A stretch of DNA of 64,000 nt from Micropterix aruncella (GCA_944548615.1 OX155965.1:25782946-25846945), one strand, 5' to 3'; positions 1 through 10,937 are shown, counted from the first letter of the stretch. The notes: generated by a model not told the origin, from the sequence alone. Program-made: numbers and translations.

Positions 1-256
1 AGCATACACATTGTTGGCCGCTGTCCAGGGCTCGCCGCCAAAAGACACAGTTTACTGGGACGAGCCTTTCTCGAACCCAGCGATCTGCCCAACTTGAAGG
101 TCAGTGACCTACTTAGTCTGGTAAGAAGTACCGGGCTACTAGCTGACAATTGACCTAACCACACAGTGGGTAGTTACAAAAGACCTTACAGATCTAGGTG
201 ACATCAAGGGCTGGAAACAAGCCCCCCACTCCATCTACTACTACTACTACTACATC
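1..256 (+). mobile_element. 3' end of a non-LTR retrotransposon
   Basis: The last ~105 bases (about 151-256) recur in reverse complement at 26210-26317, where they sit between 14-bp target duplications. Both copies end in a (CTA)n or (TAG)n run, as many LINE 3' tails do. The part upstream of 151 is moderately GC-rich and may be the 3' end of the element's coding region, but I recognise no domain in it. The 5' side runs off the window. Retroposon nature is inferred from the tail and from the second copy's target duplication; the clade is not known. Confidence 0.6.
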
Positions 257-1202
257 TTAATACCTAACAAAAAATAATCAAATAACGAAGATGCCATTTA
301 TTAAAAATATAATTAGGATTTGGTGAATCGCAAGATAGGAATGATACGAGAGGGTAAATGATACGTTGGATAACTAGGAATTTAGGGACATGAAATGATT
401 TTTCAGGGATACTTGAAAAGAAGAAACCGTTGGTGTGTTTCTGATATTTGACGGGAGCTGGATCCATAGTCTAGCTGTATAAACGGTGAACGAATATGTA
501 AAAAAAGAAAAAAAAATGAGTAGGAATCGCTATTATACTATCATGACTGGAATGTAGTAGAAGACCATGACTTATCAAGTGATTGCATTTCTCGATGTTT
601 TTTAAAAGTGGGTTTCGTTAAACTTTTATAAAATATTTTAGCACTTTTTTTACATTTTATCAGTTTATTTCGTGATACCCGTTCAATTCTAGTAAGTAGT
701 TAAGCTAAATGAGGCAGGAATGAACAATGCATAGAGAATTAATATTCAAAGGACACTTGCGAGATTTAAGGCGACATGACACATCAGAAAAATATCCGAA
801 ATAGAAATACACAAAAAGAAATAGGCGGGGTCAATTTTGTAGGGTTTGACCAATAAACATCCAGCGTTGACGAAGCGTCAGGCACGGATTCGGCGTCTGC
901 TCGCGCCGGCGACCGGGCGCATACTAAACGTTCGATCGCAGCGCTAGCACAGAATAACTGTCTTTGCGCAGTGGTCGTATAAGAGTGTTAATAGTCAAGC
1001 ATATTTAGCGTAAGTCTCAGAGCGCTCTCACGTTTTAATTAATTGTAATTAATTTAGGGCCAAAATAAAAAATTTGGCTAAGCGCGACGCTAGAGAATTA
1101 ACCAGTCAATATAGTCAAATAAAAAAAAAACACACTAACCTAATACGTTGTAGGAGTAATCGCGCCTGAAAGTTTTCGAAATCAGTTTAAAGCCTAACAG
1201 CC
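257..1202. other. AT-rich spacer with a GC-richer patch
   Basis: No gene is recognised. From about 845 to 1030 the base composition becomes GC-rich. This patch starts with a sequence (849-860) like the inner terminal repeat of the element at 1203-2058, and holds a short stretch (961-980) resembling the 5' end of U4 snRNA. Confidence 0.4.
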
Positions 1203-2058
1203 TTACCAATAAACGAGTTGTAAAATTTATATCTCTGTTATTACTAGGTATAAGAAAATCTGTGACCAATAAACGCGGTATAGCTTACACCACTGATCAT
1301 CTCGGGTATAAGCATGGAATAGTGGTACTAGATTCCCATCCGCACTATAACTCCGCTATACCACCCCGAGGCCAGGTATAACAGCGGTTTAACGGAGTAT
1401 TAACTTAAAAATGGCCGACCGGCGTAACAGCTGTTTCAAACTGACAGCCACCTGACAGCCGCGGACGTGGAGCTTCTCGTTCGCGAATCGTGCGCTTTCG
1501 TTGTAATAGCCGTGTTACGACGAGGATACGCCTTTTATACTGCTGTGAAATCCTGCGTTTTAGCCGAATAATGGATTTTGTCGACTTGGATGATATGATC
1601 GATCTGGATTTATTGGAAGAAATCAAAATGCGTCGTGATAGGCGACCAAAATTTACAAATTGCGATACGACCCGTTCGATTTGGATGATTACAATTTTAA
1701 AACTAAATATCGTTTCACTAAGCCATACGCCGCAAGAATCATCGATATCCTGAGAGCTGACCTGCAAAATACCACTATAAATTCGATCAGCATTCGCGTA
1801 ACAAAACAATGGGCAAGGGCTTTCTGACAACAAAAAGTGACATTTCATGTGCATTTCATGCCGCTTCAGTTGGCCACACTGCTTCCAAGCGGGCGTTGCC
1901 ATGCTAGAAATATGACTTGTCTTTGGTTTCAGGGAGTAGTTATAACCGCGTTATAACTGATTTATTGGTCAAGATTTTACAACTTCGTTATAACTCGGCT
2001 ATACCGGGTATAACAATAACAAGGGTTTAACGCGGTTATAAGATAAATTTATTGGTAA
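1203..2058 (+). mobile_element. PIF/Harbinger-like DNA transposon, decayed and non-autonomous
   Basis: The ends are inverted repeats: TTACCAATAAA at 1203 and TTTATTGGTAA at 2048-2058. A second inner pair, ACCAATAAA near 1264 and TTTATTGGTC near 1961, lies at matching distance, so each terminal repeat is about 70 bp and contains the motif twice. Both are rich in CGCGGTATA/GGTTATAAC-like blocks. The interior holds a broken Harbinger-like transposase N-terminus. A 3-bp TWA target is compatible (TTA left, TAA right) but the two sides are not identical. At 856 bp the element lacks the catalytic domain. Confidence 0.6.
1571..1826 (+). pseudogene. Harbinger-like transposase, N-terminal fragment with frameshift
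   Basis: The reading frame from ATG at 1571 gives an acidic leader, then LLEEIKMRRDRRPKF, the Arg-rich stretch typical before the helical domain of PIF/Harbinger transposases. The expected continuation lies in another frame from about 1666: YDPFDLDDYNFKTKYRF, followed by TKPYAARIIDILRADL, then a stop at 1824. This matches the family pattern 'NPF..L.D.EF..RFR.SK....+++.+..DL'. The DDE domain is absent. Recognition is from the family pattern only. This is a dead gene inside the 1203-2058 element. Confidence 0.6.
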
Positions 2059-2124
2059 GAGTATTAAACTTTATGTCCTGTCCAAGGCAATGAGCAACTT
2101 TTTTGAGTCTAAAATGTAAATTGG

Positions 2125-2587
2125 TTACTTATCAAGGGACTCGCTTAGAAACATTTTGAAATTATTGCCTATACTATATAAAAGAATAAGTCTAGATCCC
2201 TTTCCGGTTTTCTGGTTCTTAAATCCACCTTCGTCGTTTTCGTCGTGCCACATACGTCTTCTTGAATGATTCTGGTTAACCCAGGTCTCATCGAGGTAAA
2301 ATCGGGATCGAGAATCATTGGTGGTAATTAAGTTGTGCATTTTTCTTAAAAAGTCCATTCTGGCACACTTAATGTCACTCCTTTCCATTAAATATTTCCG
2401 TCCGTCGTCGCCATTTCGATATTTGTAACCTAAACGAACGTCGTAACTTCTTCGAGTCAAAGTTATAGTCCATTTGTATGTTAATATCGCCCTTCAACTT
2501 TAGTAATTCCACGTTACAAAATAATGCCTCCATTGATGGTTGTAAATCCTCCTTAGTTGCACTGTTAGAAATTATACTGCACCGCAC
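2125..2587 (-). pseudogene. IS630/Tc1-like DDE transposase fragment
   Basis: The minus strand encodes LGYKYRNGDDGRKYLMERSD, a helical linker, then FYLDETWVNQNH with the first catalytic Asp, then W...DENDEGGFKNQ and GKGSRLILLYSIG. This order (LDETWVN, GG.K, GKG.RLI) is typical of a DDE_3 transposase-derived family abundant in aphid and moth genomes. An overlapping upstream frame (2375-2587) carries what looks like the preceding segment, so a frameshift is likely near 2450. The second and third catalytic acidic residues are missing after about 2125. Truncated remnant; no terminal repeats were found. Confidence 0.65.
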
Positions 2588-2639
2588 TGCTCGACAGACA
2601 AACTCTAACTGACTGCCGGCAAACTACAATTGATTACAG

Positions 2640-3180
2640 AGCTACATTTAATTAGGTGACAATGACACAAATGCTTGAATTTGGTCGTTAAATATTTTGC
2701 AATCTCTACTTTTATCTATCAGAATATTTCAATTCATCAGTTATGTATTTCGCAACACTGTAATGTATTGGCTTAGTCATTATTGATTTCTCTTGAATTC
2801 CCTTTATTCCCTGAAAGCTCATTATAATGATAGTGATGAAAGCGACACGAAGAATTTCAATTTTAATGCCATTTAAAATACCAAATCAAGAAACTCCACA
2901 TTAAAAAAAATGGTTAAAAAAACGATTTCTATAAAAAAATCCCGATGTATACGACATTCTAAATAATAAATATTTTTCATTTTGTTCGGCAACATTATAG
3001 GGAATTAAATAATGTAAGAAGTATAAATGTAAGCAATGATACAATGTCTACGCAACTACACATAAGTTTTTAAGAGAATAAATTATTTGATTTGATTTGA
3101 GTAAATTATCGATAAGCAACGTCGACTTGTTGGACATCCTTAGGTACGCGCGTCGTCCGGCCTAATGCTTTATGACTTCA
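2640..3180 (+). repeat. AT-rich spacer ending in a probable LINE tail
   Basis: Nothing recognisable to about 2940. From about 2990 to 3103 the sequence ends in AATAAATTATTTGATTTGA, the short tandem tail often seen at non-LTR element 3' ends. No coding part remains. Confidence 0.3.
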
Positions 3181-3194
3181 GGTGCACATTGATA

Positions 3195-3480
3195 TTGGCC
3201 CTACAATAGCTGCGCCCCGCGGTTTCACCCGCGTGGTGATGGAAAATTGTGATAATGATGATAAAAAACTTTATATATCTTTATAAATTATAGCCTATGT
3301 GTTATTCTGATGTGTAAGGTATATTATTGTAAAGTTTTGTTAGGTTTTGTTAGGTTGATCTTTATGTACCCTGTAATGGAAGCAAAGAAACTAAATTTTA
3401 ACCGCTTCTGATTGGTCGTATCACCTGGGTATTTTCAACTATATTTCGTACACATAAATAAAAATATTTTTAAAAAATGA
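3195..3480 (+). repeat. Dispersed arthropod repeat (GCGGTTTCACCCGCG type)
   Basis: It starts near TAGCTGCGCCCCGCGG, with a short GC-rich inverted repeat (CCGCGGTTTCACCCGCGTGG), followed by an AT-rich body with TATAGCCTATGTGTTATTC. I recall this combination as a common dispersed sequence of moth and other insect genomes. The ends are not firmly located. Confidence 0.4.
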
Positions 3481-3979
3481 GTATTTTTTTCTAAAACCTA
3501 ATCCAAAGAAATATAAGTTCGGGGTTTCTGCACAATGTGTTTAGAGGCTTTTGAGCCGCTTGTTGCAATTTTTGCCATTGCAATTAAAAGACGAAGAAGA
3601 ATACGAATCAAACAGTAAGTGCTACTTAACTCCGCGACACGGTTGAACGAATCGTACACATATCCTCACTCATGACCGTAGAGGCACGCAACTGGACATA
3701 ATGGAGTCAGTGATGTAAACTATTAATCATTATCCATAACGTACGAGTACGAATGAGTAAAATAAAATGATAGATAATTATAATTGTTATTACATGTGGT
3801 GGCTGGTGACTAATTCAGCGTGGAAAGAAGCCGGTCGGCGCCCATTGATCGCACGCGACGGCGTCACGGTCGTTGCTTGGCATATCACCTGCACTGTCCT
3901 ATCTATAGGTACGTATACCTTTGCCCGATGCAAACGCAAGGTAGATGTAACTCTCTGTTCCGTGTTCACTTTTATATGG
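3481..3979. other. Unannotated spacer
   Basis: AT-rich with a GC-richer section at 3820-3890. The short open frames overlap on both strands and resemble no family I know. Confidence 0.4.
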
Positions 3980-4059
3980 TAACTAATGGTATTGCCCGGT
4001 GTTGCCCGTGTTATATCCAAACTGAAATACCTAAATATACCAATTTTCATGGCGATCCG

Positions 4060-4277
4060 TTTTTTTTTACCCACATGCCATATGCCGTTTTGTGGAACCC
4101 GCCTTGTTGCCTATTTGCACCATCTTCTAGGTGGGCATTCGTAGCATCACGCAGTCAAACACTCAGGCGGTCACCCATCCCAGTATTGACCGCGCCCGCC
4201 GCTGCTTAACTTCGGTAACAACGAGGAGAACCGGTGTCAACGGGGCTACGGCCGCTACTAAACGCTACTAGACGCTA
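4060..4277 (-). mobile_element. 5S-rRNA-derived SINE-like retroposon
   Basis: On the minus strand the element reads: a short leader with GTAGCG repeats, a nearly full-length 5S-like head (4254 to 4147), a body of about 80 bases, and a nine-base A tail (T run at 4060-4068). It sits exactly inside a unit of the tandem array: the array reads CATGGCGATCCG before it and CGGTTGAA after it, where an uninterrupted unit has GATCGGTTGAA. 5S-headed SINEs (SINE3 class) are known in fish and some mammals. The class assignment is inference from the architecture. Confidence 0.65.
4147..4254 (-). pseudogene. 5S rRNA-like sequence
   Basis: The minus strand contains GTTGACACCGGTTCTC, then ACCGAAGTTAAGCAGCG, GGGCGCGGT and ATGGGTGACCGCC in the order and spacing of animal 5S rRNA, including the internal promoter region (box A/IE/box C). 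The middle (CCTCGTTGTT in place of the usual CGTCCGATC) and the 3' arm are diverged. Because it lacks the normal ends and is fused to an A-tailed body, it is a retroposon head or pseudogene, not a functional 5S gene. Confidence 0.75.
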
Positions 4278-4989
4278 CGGTTGAAGGGTATACAATTTAA
4301 TGTGCCGCAGCGACATCTAGTGGCGAGATACACCAAAAATAATAGAGCGAAAATCCGTGCTCAAATACCAACGTATATCAATTTTAATAGTGACCGGTTA
4401 AACGGTATAGAAGTTGACATGCTGCAGCACTATCTAAGTGCGAGTTACAACAAACTGGATAGCGCGAAAGTACCTATTATCCGAGCTCAAATAGTTATGT
4501 ATACCAATTATATTAGCGATCGGTTGAACGGTATAGGGGTTGATGTGGCGCAGCGTCATCTAGTAGCGGGTAACAACAAAGTGGATAGCGCGAAAATATT
4601 ATCGGTTCTCAAATACCTAAGTATACCAATTCTCATGGAGATCGCTTGAACGGTATAGAAGTTGATGTACTGCAGCGCCCTCTAGGGGCGACTTACAGCA
4701 AATTGGATAGTGCGAAAATATTATCCAAGCTCCAATACCTATGTATACCAATTTTCATTGCGATCGGATGAATGGTATAGAAGTTGATGTGCTGCAGCGG
4801 TATCTATAGTGCGAGTTACAAAGTGAATAGCGCGAAAATATTATCCGTGCTGAAATCTTATTCATACCAATATCATGGCGATCGATTCAACGGTATGTTG
4901 AATATGAACGGGGTAGATGTGGTGCAGCGCCATCTAGCGGCGAGTTACAACAAAGTGGATAGTGCGAAAATATTTTCGGGTCTCAAATT

Positions 4990-5157
4990 TATTTATTTAT
5001 TTATTTATTCGTTACATAAATATTCAAACGCAATAGCACAAAAAATATATAATGTACAATTCAGAAAATACCGCTATTTGTTTCTAAATTTAGTCATACA
5101 TCTGTCTGTGCCCAGGCCAAATTGTGCATAAATTATATGTTAACAAGCATAAAATTA
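4990..5157 (-). mobile_element. Truncated LINE 3' tail inserted in the tandem array
   Basis: The array sequence CTCAAAT is interrupted by (TTTA)n followed by about 150 unrelated bases and resumes with ACCTATGT. The (TTTA)n run at the left edge is a (TAAA)n tail read in reverse, as expected for a minus-strand retroposon. A short AAAT-like target duplication is possible but not certain. Confidence 0.45.
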
Positions 5158-5449
5158 AATACCTATGTACATATATACCAACAACAATTTTCACAGCGAC
5201 CCGTTCAAAGGTACAGAAGTTGATGCGCTGCAGCTCCACCTAGTGGCGAGTTACAAAAAAGCGGATATCAAAAAATCTTCTCCATGATTTATTAAGCTCG
5301 GGCAGACAGACAGACAAACAGAGAGATATACCAACATCCAATTTTATATATTTAGATGCTCCCCCAGCAACTGTTCTATATCTACATAAATTATGTGTGT
5401 AGACTACGTATTGATTGATTTCTATCACTATATACCTACATTTTTTTTG

Positions 5450-5608
<159 letters not shown>

Positions 5609-5694
5609 ACACTTGTGCGCTATGTGTTCACTACTACGCTCGGGGGATTCTTGGCTTTACTTCCAGGATTCGGCAAATAACAGTTTTGGGGTCG

Positions 5695-5748
5695 TAAAAG
5701 ATGGCTTACCTAAATTTACTCACGTTGAACGTGAATAAAACAAAATAT
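5695..5748 (+). pseudogene. Scrap of LINE reverse transcriptase
   Basis: The frame from 5701 reads YLNLLTLNVNKTKYTSF, which matches the segment just after the YADD box in jockey/CR1-type reverse transcriptases (consensus 'N.L.LN..KT....F'). The similarity stops after about 17 residues, so only a fragment survives, apparently joined to unrelated sequence. Confidence 0.45.
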
Positions 5749-5774
5749 ACATCCTTCCACAAACGTCACCAGCC

Positions 5775-6051
5775 TTTCCAATCGAAGACAGCTCCCGAGA
5801 CGTCTCTGCACGGAGACGCTCTGGGAGATGCTCGACACAGATCCATGGCACCACAGGGCGCCCGACCTGAACGAGGACATGCTGCGCAAACTGGCTCACA
5901 TCGAAGATCTCGAGGCGCCGGGCGATCGGTACCTCGGCCACGGTCAACACAACCCGATGCTAGCGAATATTCGACTTGGCGAAGACGTGAAACGCGCAGA
6001 AAGAAAGCGGCAGATCAGCAAACGACCCACCGCTCATCCTCGACTCATCTA
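5775..6051 (+). CDS. Unrecognised coding-like stretch (C-terminal end)
   Basis: One frame is open from about 5775 through an ATG at 5828 to the stop TAG at 6050-6052. It is GC-rich with varied codons, reading TLWEMLDTDPWHHRAPDLNE, then a helical segment DMLRKLAHIEDLEAPGDRYL and a basic tail KRAERKRQISKRP. Composition and amino-acid mix look like real protein, unlike the surrounding AT-rich sequence. Downstream are several AATAAA-like signals. It could be the last exon of a host gene or the end of an LTR-retrotransposon gene. No function is proposed. Confidence 0.35.
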
Positions 6052-6480
6052 GAGACCCAAGTGCGCGAGTGGCCAAAAGTGCAGTGAAATAAAAGTGTCA
6101 CAAAATATAATAAAAATGAAACTAAAATAAGAGAACAATTGAACATAATTTGGACAATTACCCACATTAGCTCTACTTCGCTAGCATAGTTTGTAAGTTG
6201 TACATATAACGTAGATCGTAGCTAACATAGCTCGTAAGTTGTACATATAACTTAGACCGTAAGAACATAGTAAAATCTGACAAACACGCGAATAAACCTG
6301 CGGTACTAACATCGTCTCTCGTGGAGGCACCACTCAGAATGCTTGCGCATCTACTGGTGACGTTCGTAGTATTAAGTTAGCTGACACATACGAGTGCATG
6401 CACAAACGAAACGGACAGAAAACGTAAAACACGAAACAGGAAAATAAATTAATTCCAATTCAAAAATCACGAGGGCCAAG
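6052..6480 (+). other. 3'-flank-like AT-rich sequence with a short direct repeat
   Basis: Several AATAAA-type signals follow the reading frame above. A roughly 40-bp direct repeat lies at about 6180-6222 and 6224-6262, sharing GTAAGTTGTACATATAAC. This could be a 3' untranslated region or LTR-like sequence; no matching LTR was found in the window. Confidence 0.3.
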
Positions 6481-7140
6481 ACTATAAGAGCGACTTGTAG
6501 TGTATTTTAGGGTCCCTATAAATTGCTTCTCGGCCACTGTCGGGGCAGGTACCCTGGTTACCCCCCCCCCCCCCCACCATCCAGATCCGGGGCCCGTCTT
6601 TCCCCCAAATCAGGCTAATTATGAAATACGCAACGTTGGTCGGGAGCCCCTTGGTACGTCCGGAACGCGACTCTGGAACGCGATTTTAGCAAAACAGAGT
6701 CGGCGGAGGAACACATAAAGCGCCTCGCGCGCGCTGTATAACTGAGGGCCGACACCTCGCCTCACGACCACATCCGTCAGCTCGCTCCGCTGCACACCAG
6801 GCCGCCAGATGTCCGGAAGCCGTACCCAGTAAATAAGTAGTCTGCTTGATTAGCAGACCACCAGTATCGTAGCACAGTAGTCTTGCTACAGAAGATGCCA
6901 TGTACCAACTCCCGTCTCAATTCTTCACGATAATTTGCCTAAGTGCACAAACATTGAATCTTGCCGCAGGGCGCAAAGCCCTGCGACGCCATATCCCGAA
7001 AGCCGGGCCAATGAAACCCCACAAAAAGGCAGAATGCCTAGTGGAAGACGTCACGGGCCCCTATCAGGGCCCATCGATCGAAATTCGATTCGACGCATAG
7101 TTAGTCTGAGCCGCGCCGCATCGTTGATTATTTATTTATT
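6481..7140. other. GC-richer unannotated stretch with a C15 tract
   Basis: It contains a run of 15 C at 6561-6575 and a perfect small hairpin GCAGGGC/GCCCTGC near 6966-6984. The short frames on both strands resemble nothing I know. Probably repeat-derived from its composition. Confidence 0.35.
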
Positions 7141-7370
7141 TTATTTGCGGAGTTAATCGGGTGGTGCGTCGCGATGAAATGCGGTTAAAGCATCTGCTTA
7201 AAACCGGTATAACCGTGGAAGGTTACCTTGAAAACCACGTCAGATTGGATGCCGGGACGTCAGGCAAACAATCGCAAATCAGGCCGCGCACGGCTACTGG
7301 ACCGGGTATCAAGTGTCGTCGCGCAAGGCGGTTTTAAACGTAAATAAAAATAAATAAATAAATAAAATGT
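7141..7370 (+). mobile_element. Probable retroposon 3' end with (AAAT)n tail
   Basis: A GC-rich block of about 200 bp ends in AAATAAATAAATAAATAAAA at 7350-7367, a tail typical of non-LTR retroposons. No recognisable protein remains. Confidence 0.35.
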
Positions 7371-7494
7371 CACATCGAATAACAATCACTACGACCTGTC
7401 ATGTGAACACCGTTAAATAATAATAATTGATTCAGACAGGAGAGACGGAATAGTGAGGTTATGAAGATCGGAAATTATACTTTGTTCAACGAAT

Positions 7495-7770
7495 GTATAG
7501 AGAACACACTGTGGAACCGTCATCTGCAACGGGCGAACCCGACACCTCAGGCTTTTATAACGATATAGATCGTTCTTTCCGCCGTGAGGTGATTACACAG
7601 AGCCTCAAGGGCCACACAGTCCACAATCTAGCTCCGCCAACATGCCCGTAAGAAGCCGACGCCTTACCGCGAGGCACTGGAATGTGAATCCAGCGGGCCA
7701 ACCTCACGCCCTTACTACCAGATTTGGTCGGATTTCTCCGTCCACTGGCTTGGTCACGGTTTCGAGGTCG
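7495..7770 (+). repeat. Dispersed repeat family X, copy 1
   Basis: It shares blocks with 28125-28262, 58960-59345 and 63325-63545: ACGGGCGAACCCG near the left end, then CTCCGCCA..., CCCGTAAGA.GCC.ACGCCTTA, CCGCGAG and CAGCGGGC. The left end resembles GTTGTCAACTACAACGGGCG, seen most clearly in copy 3. No coding function recognised. Confidence 0.55.
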
Positions 7771-9149
7771 CTTACGCGGTATCTACCTGACGTAAGCGGT
7801 TATTCAGTTTGAATATTTCGCGGACAGCGACGCCCTTTGCCCGCCATGGTCAATCGAGATCGGGTGGACGACGGTTGATTTAAGGGTTAAAGACGTTAGG
7901 TCGACAACTACCCTCCGCTACCATAGGAAACGTACGTCTCCAGACCTCTCTGTTATTTGCCAGCTGGTCATTCAACACCTAGAAAACCGGATGGTGCACT
8001 AACTGCCCAGTTCCTTCCGAGTTATTTCCCCGAATCTGCGATTTTCTGATCCCAACCGCTTTCGATTGCAGGATTACAGCCGTGGCAGAAGCTCACAGTG
8101 TCCCTGGCAGGGTAAGCCCCTCTTCGAGGAGGCTACCAGATAGGAAATATGCCGTGAGTTGGGCAGGCCAGATGACATAGATTTTTCGGCCACCACCACT
8201 CAAGCTGCTCGAAACCATTAAAAACAACAGAACGGAAAGAATAGGACAGGCATTGATTATACTCGTATCTCAAATAATATTTAATATCTGCCATTCATTA
8301 ATTAAACAGTTAGGCCCTTAAAAGCGGCGACGCTTGCGATGCGTGTTCGAATTCGACGGCTTACGGCGACCCGCGTTTGCAATTTTATTTCTAAATCGTA
8401 TGAGATGACGCGCGTTCGAAATCCAAATTGCCATTGCGTTGCGTGGCATATTAAAAGGAATTTTCGCTAACAGCACATCGACTTTATATATGAAACAAAT
8501 ATCCAGAGAAATAAGTCCCTGGCTACTCGCCGGGAAAGTTTTGGGGTGACATAACAGATTGTTATGAAGATCTGCTGACTTGCTGACTGCAGCGTCATCC
8601 AATCTATTATCTGTCTCATTATTGCAGGCAGGTGTAATCATCGATAGAGTGAGATAATAAGTAGTCGTTAATAAGTCCCATTTGGGAAACAGTTACGATC
8701 GCCCGCGGCGGAGTAATTTGGTTCAATAAATTGAAATGTCAGTCAGTTTACGACGCACCATGAATTCCTAGTATTAATGAAGCGGAATAAAATTATAGTT
8801 TTTTTAATAGTCACTCGCAAAAACTAAACCCGTTTCACGCATCGATATAATATCGATGGTTTCACGATGTCCGTCCATCCGCCAGAGAGGTAACGAACGT
8901 AACGAACACGTAACGAACGTTCAGTTTTAAATATACCTACTTCCAGAATAGACCGGAAGCAGGATACTTTTTCTACGATGGACTTGCTTATCGATCACCT
9001 GCCAATTTTAATGGTACGGAGTTATTATTAATGATGCAGTAAAAATAGCCATTTTACGTTTTTGGCAGGTTTTTAAAAAACGGGGGTCTCGAATAATATA
9101 TTGAGTTTCCGATCTCCCCGCACTTCCGATCGCGCCCAATCTTGAAAGA
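7771..9149. other. Unannotated stretch with a short piece of family Y
   Basis: GC-richer to about 8200, AT-rich after. At 8526-8552 there is TACTCGCCGGGAAAGTTTTG, the right end of dispersed family Y (full copies at 37905 and 56310). The 107-codon minus frame at 8318-8641 partly consists of this repeat and is not regarded as a gene. Confidence 0.4.
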
Positions 9150-9655
9150 AAAACAGTTGGGTCACCGCAAGACTTTCCCGGCAAGTAGCCACGGACTGAT
9201 TTCATCTGAATATTAATATCATAAATACAATCAAGAGCGCCTTCTCTCGGTCGGCGGATTAAACCGGTTGAGAGGAGCCTGGCGGCTGCAGAGCGCGCGG
9301 AGGACCGCCGCTTGGGTGCCGGGTGCGATTCATTTCTCGGCTAAGCGACAACAGACGGCGTTAATATTTGATTACAATGTATGGCTGTATTATGAGATAT
9401 TCCAACCAAATATTACAGAATGTAATTTCGACCCCACGAAGCATCTGTGTACCGAATTCGAAGTCAACACGTCCAATATTTCGAGATTGAAGTATGACTA
9501 GCGCGCTCTCTGGTGTACCGATTTCAACAACAATCTTTTCAACTGTTGCCATGACAAAATGATTCCTGCATGCCAAAATTTCAGCTCAATTGCATGAAGC
9601 GTTTGGGCGTTATCGTGGAGGAATACAGAGAGACAGACTTCAGTCTGTAAATGAT
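9150..9655 (-). repeat. Dispersed repeat family Y, copy 1
   Basis: Reverse-oriented copy. It opens with TTGGGTCACCGCAAGACTTT and CCCGGCAAGTAG and closes with GTTATCGTGGAGGAATACAG and AGACTTCAGTCTGTAAATG. These blocks recur in reverse order and strand in the plus-oriented copies at 37905-38460 and 56310-56995, and partly at 26855-27290 and 40625-40800. No transposase is seen. A G14 tract follows at 9676. Confidence 0.6.
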
Positions 9656-10937
9656 CCTAATAGTCTAACGAAATAGGGGGGGGGGGGGGTAGGGTATAAT
9701 GTATATATCCGTGTTCCCCACGAAAAAAAATATGTCGCGTATCGTTCACAATTCCTTACCTCCGTAGTCTGGTAAGGAAAAAAATAATTATTTGCGATAT
9801 GAAATGATTCCGAGGACCCCATTACAATTTAAAAATAAATAAAGACACAGTATACCAATGTTACAATAGCAACAGTTGCTCAAACACGGAAACCTCTCGG
9901 CTTAACCCCCTTAAAACTAAACGAAAACACGTATCACACTTTACGTTAAACAGCTAAATTGTGAGCCAACACTTGTGGAATGTCATGTATAAAAATAATA
10001 GGCATGTAAATTCCACACATAAATAAACTGTGTTTATATATGTGAGATACACACGTTTGGCCTTAATGTCCATTTGCATAAAGATCTAAATTTGATACAC
10101 GCCCTATCCGAAACACGTAACACTCGATATTAATTTGAGAAGAATTTATAGCGTATTAGATAACCGGTATAGAGAGCAGCTTGGAGTTTATTTATGTATA
10201 GTGTGGTCAGTAATTAATAGAAGGCATTGTGCAATAGAAAAACTGTAAATAAACAGGGTCATCCAAATGTATACGTTATTTTCTATTATATGGATCAATA
10301 AGAATGACAATAAAATTTATAATTTTACTGCAGATTGCTAATATTATTTATGTGTTATTATAATAAGTATTAGAGAGTACCAATTCAAAAAAATCTAATC
10401 CAGTATATGACTTAAGAGATTTGGATAATGCTGATTTCATATTCCAAGAGCATCCCAATGTAAAATAATTGAAAATTCCTGATAACTAACTTTGCCAAAG
10501 AGCGTAATTTTTATTTTTACCGACGACGGCTATATTGCTAGATTTGAACATTAATTTAAATTTTGATATTTTTACTACTTATACGATTATCTATTTTCAT
10601 GACTATCACATTAATGACTTGATAATTATGGCTACTGACATTGTGCTCTTTATTTGATAAGCAATTTTATTATTATATTTATTTTTTAATTATTAATGAT
10701 TTTCAAACCGATTATAAATCACTAAAATTAATTTATATAGTCACAACTATCACGATTGTTAATATTCCTTAATTAATTAAAATTACATTACTTAAAATGT
10801 TGAACGCAATGACGCATCCATGTATAGGAAAACCCACCTATGTAGGTACTGGAGCAGAACTAAATTGTATTATATTGTATTGTTTAATTAAGTTAATGTT
10901 AAATGTTATTTATTTACTCATTTTATTATCAGAAATA
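9656..10937. other. AT-rich spacer
   Basis: Apart from the G14 tract at 9676-9689 nothing is recognised. Confidence 0.5.

Larger units (their letters stand above)
3980..5315 (+). repeat. Tandem-repeat element, array 1 (about 120-bp units)
   Basis: It begins with GGTATTGCCCGGTGTTGCCC (3987), as does array 2 at 29737. Units follow the order CCAATTTTCATGGCGATCGG, GGTATAGAAGTTGATGTG, CTGCAGCGCCATCTAGTGG, CGAGTTACAACAAAGTGG, ATAGCGCGAAAATATTA. The CTGCAGCG block recurs near 4306, 4426, 4551, 4671, 4794, 4924 and 5229, so the period is about 115-130 bp apart from one insertion. The array is interrupted by a 5S-derived retroposon (4060-4277) and a LINE tail (about 4990-5157). The conserved start and end shared with other copies suggest a mobile unit rather than a local satellite. 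Confidence 0.7.

Noticed and set aside
1405..1902. 165-codon minus-strand frame
   Set aside because: It lies antisense to the Harbinger transposase remnant, which has recognisable motifs on the plus strand.
4147..4254. Functional 5S rRNA gene
   Set aside because: The middle and 3' arm are diverged and the sequence is fused to an A-tailed body inside another repeat.
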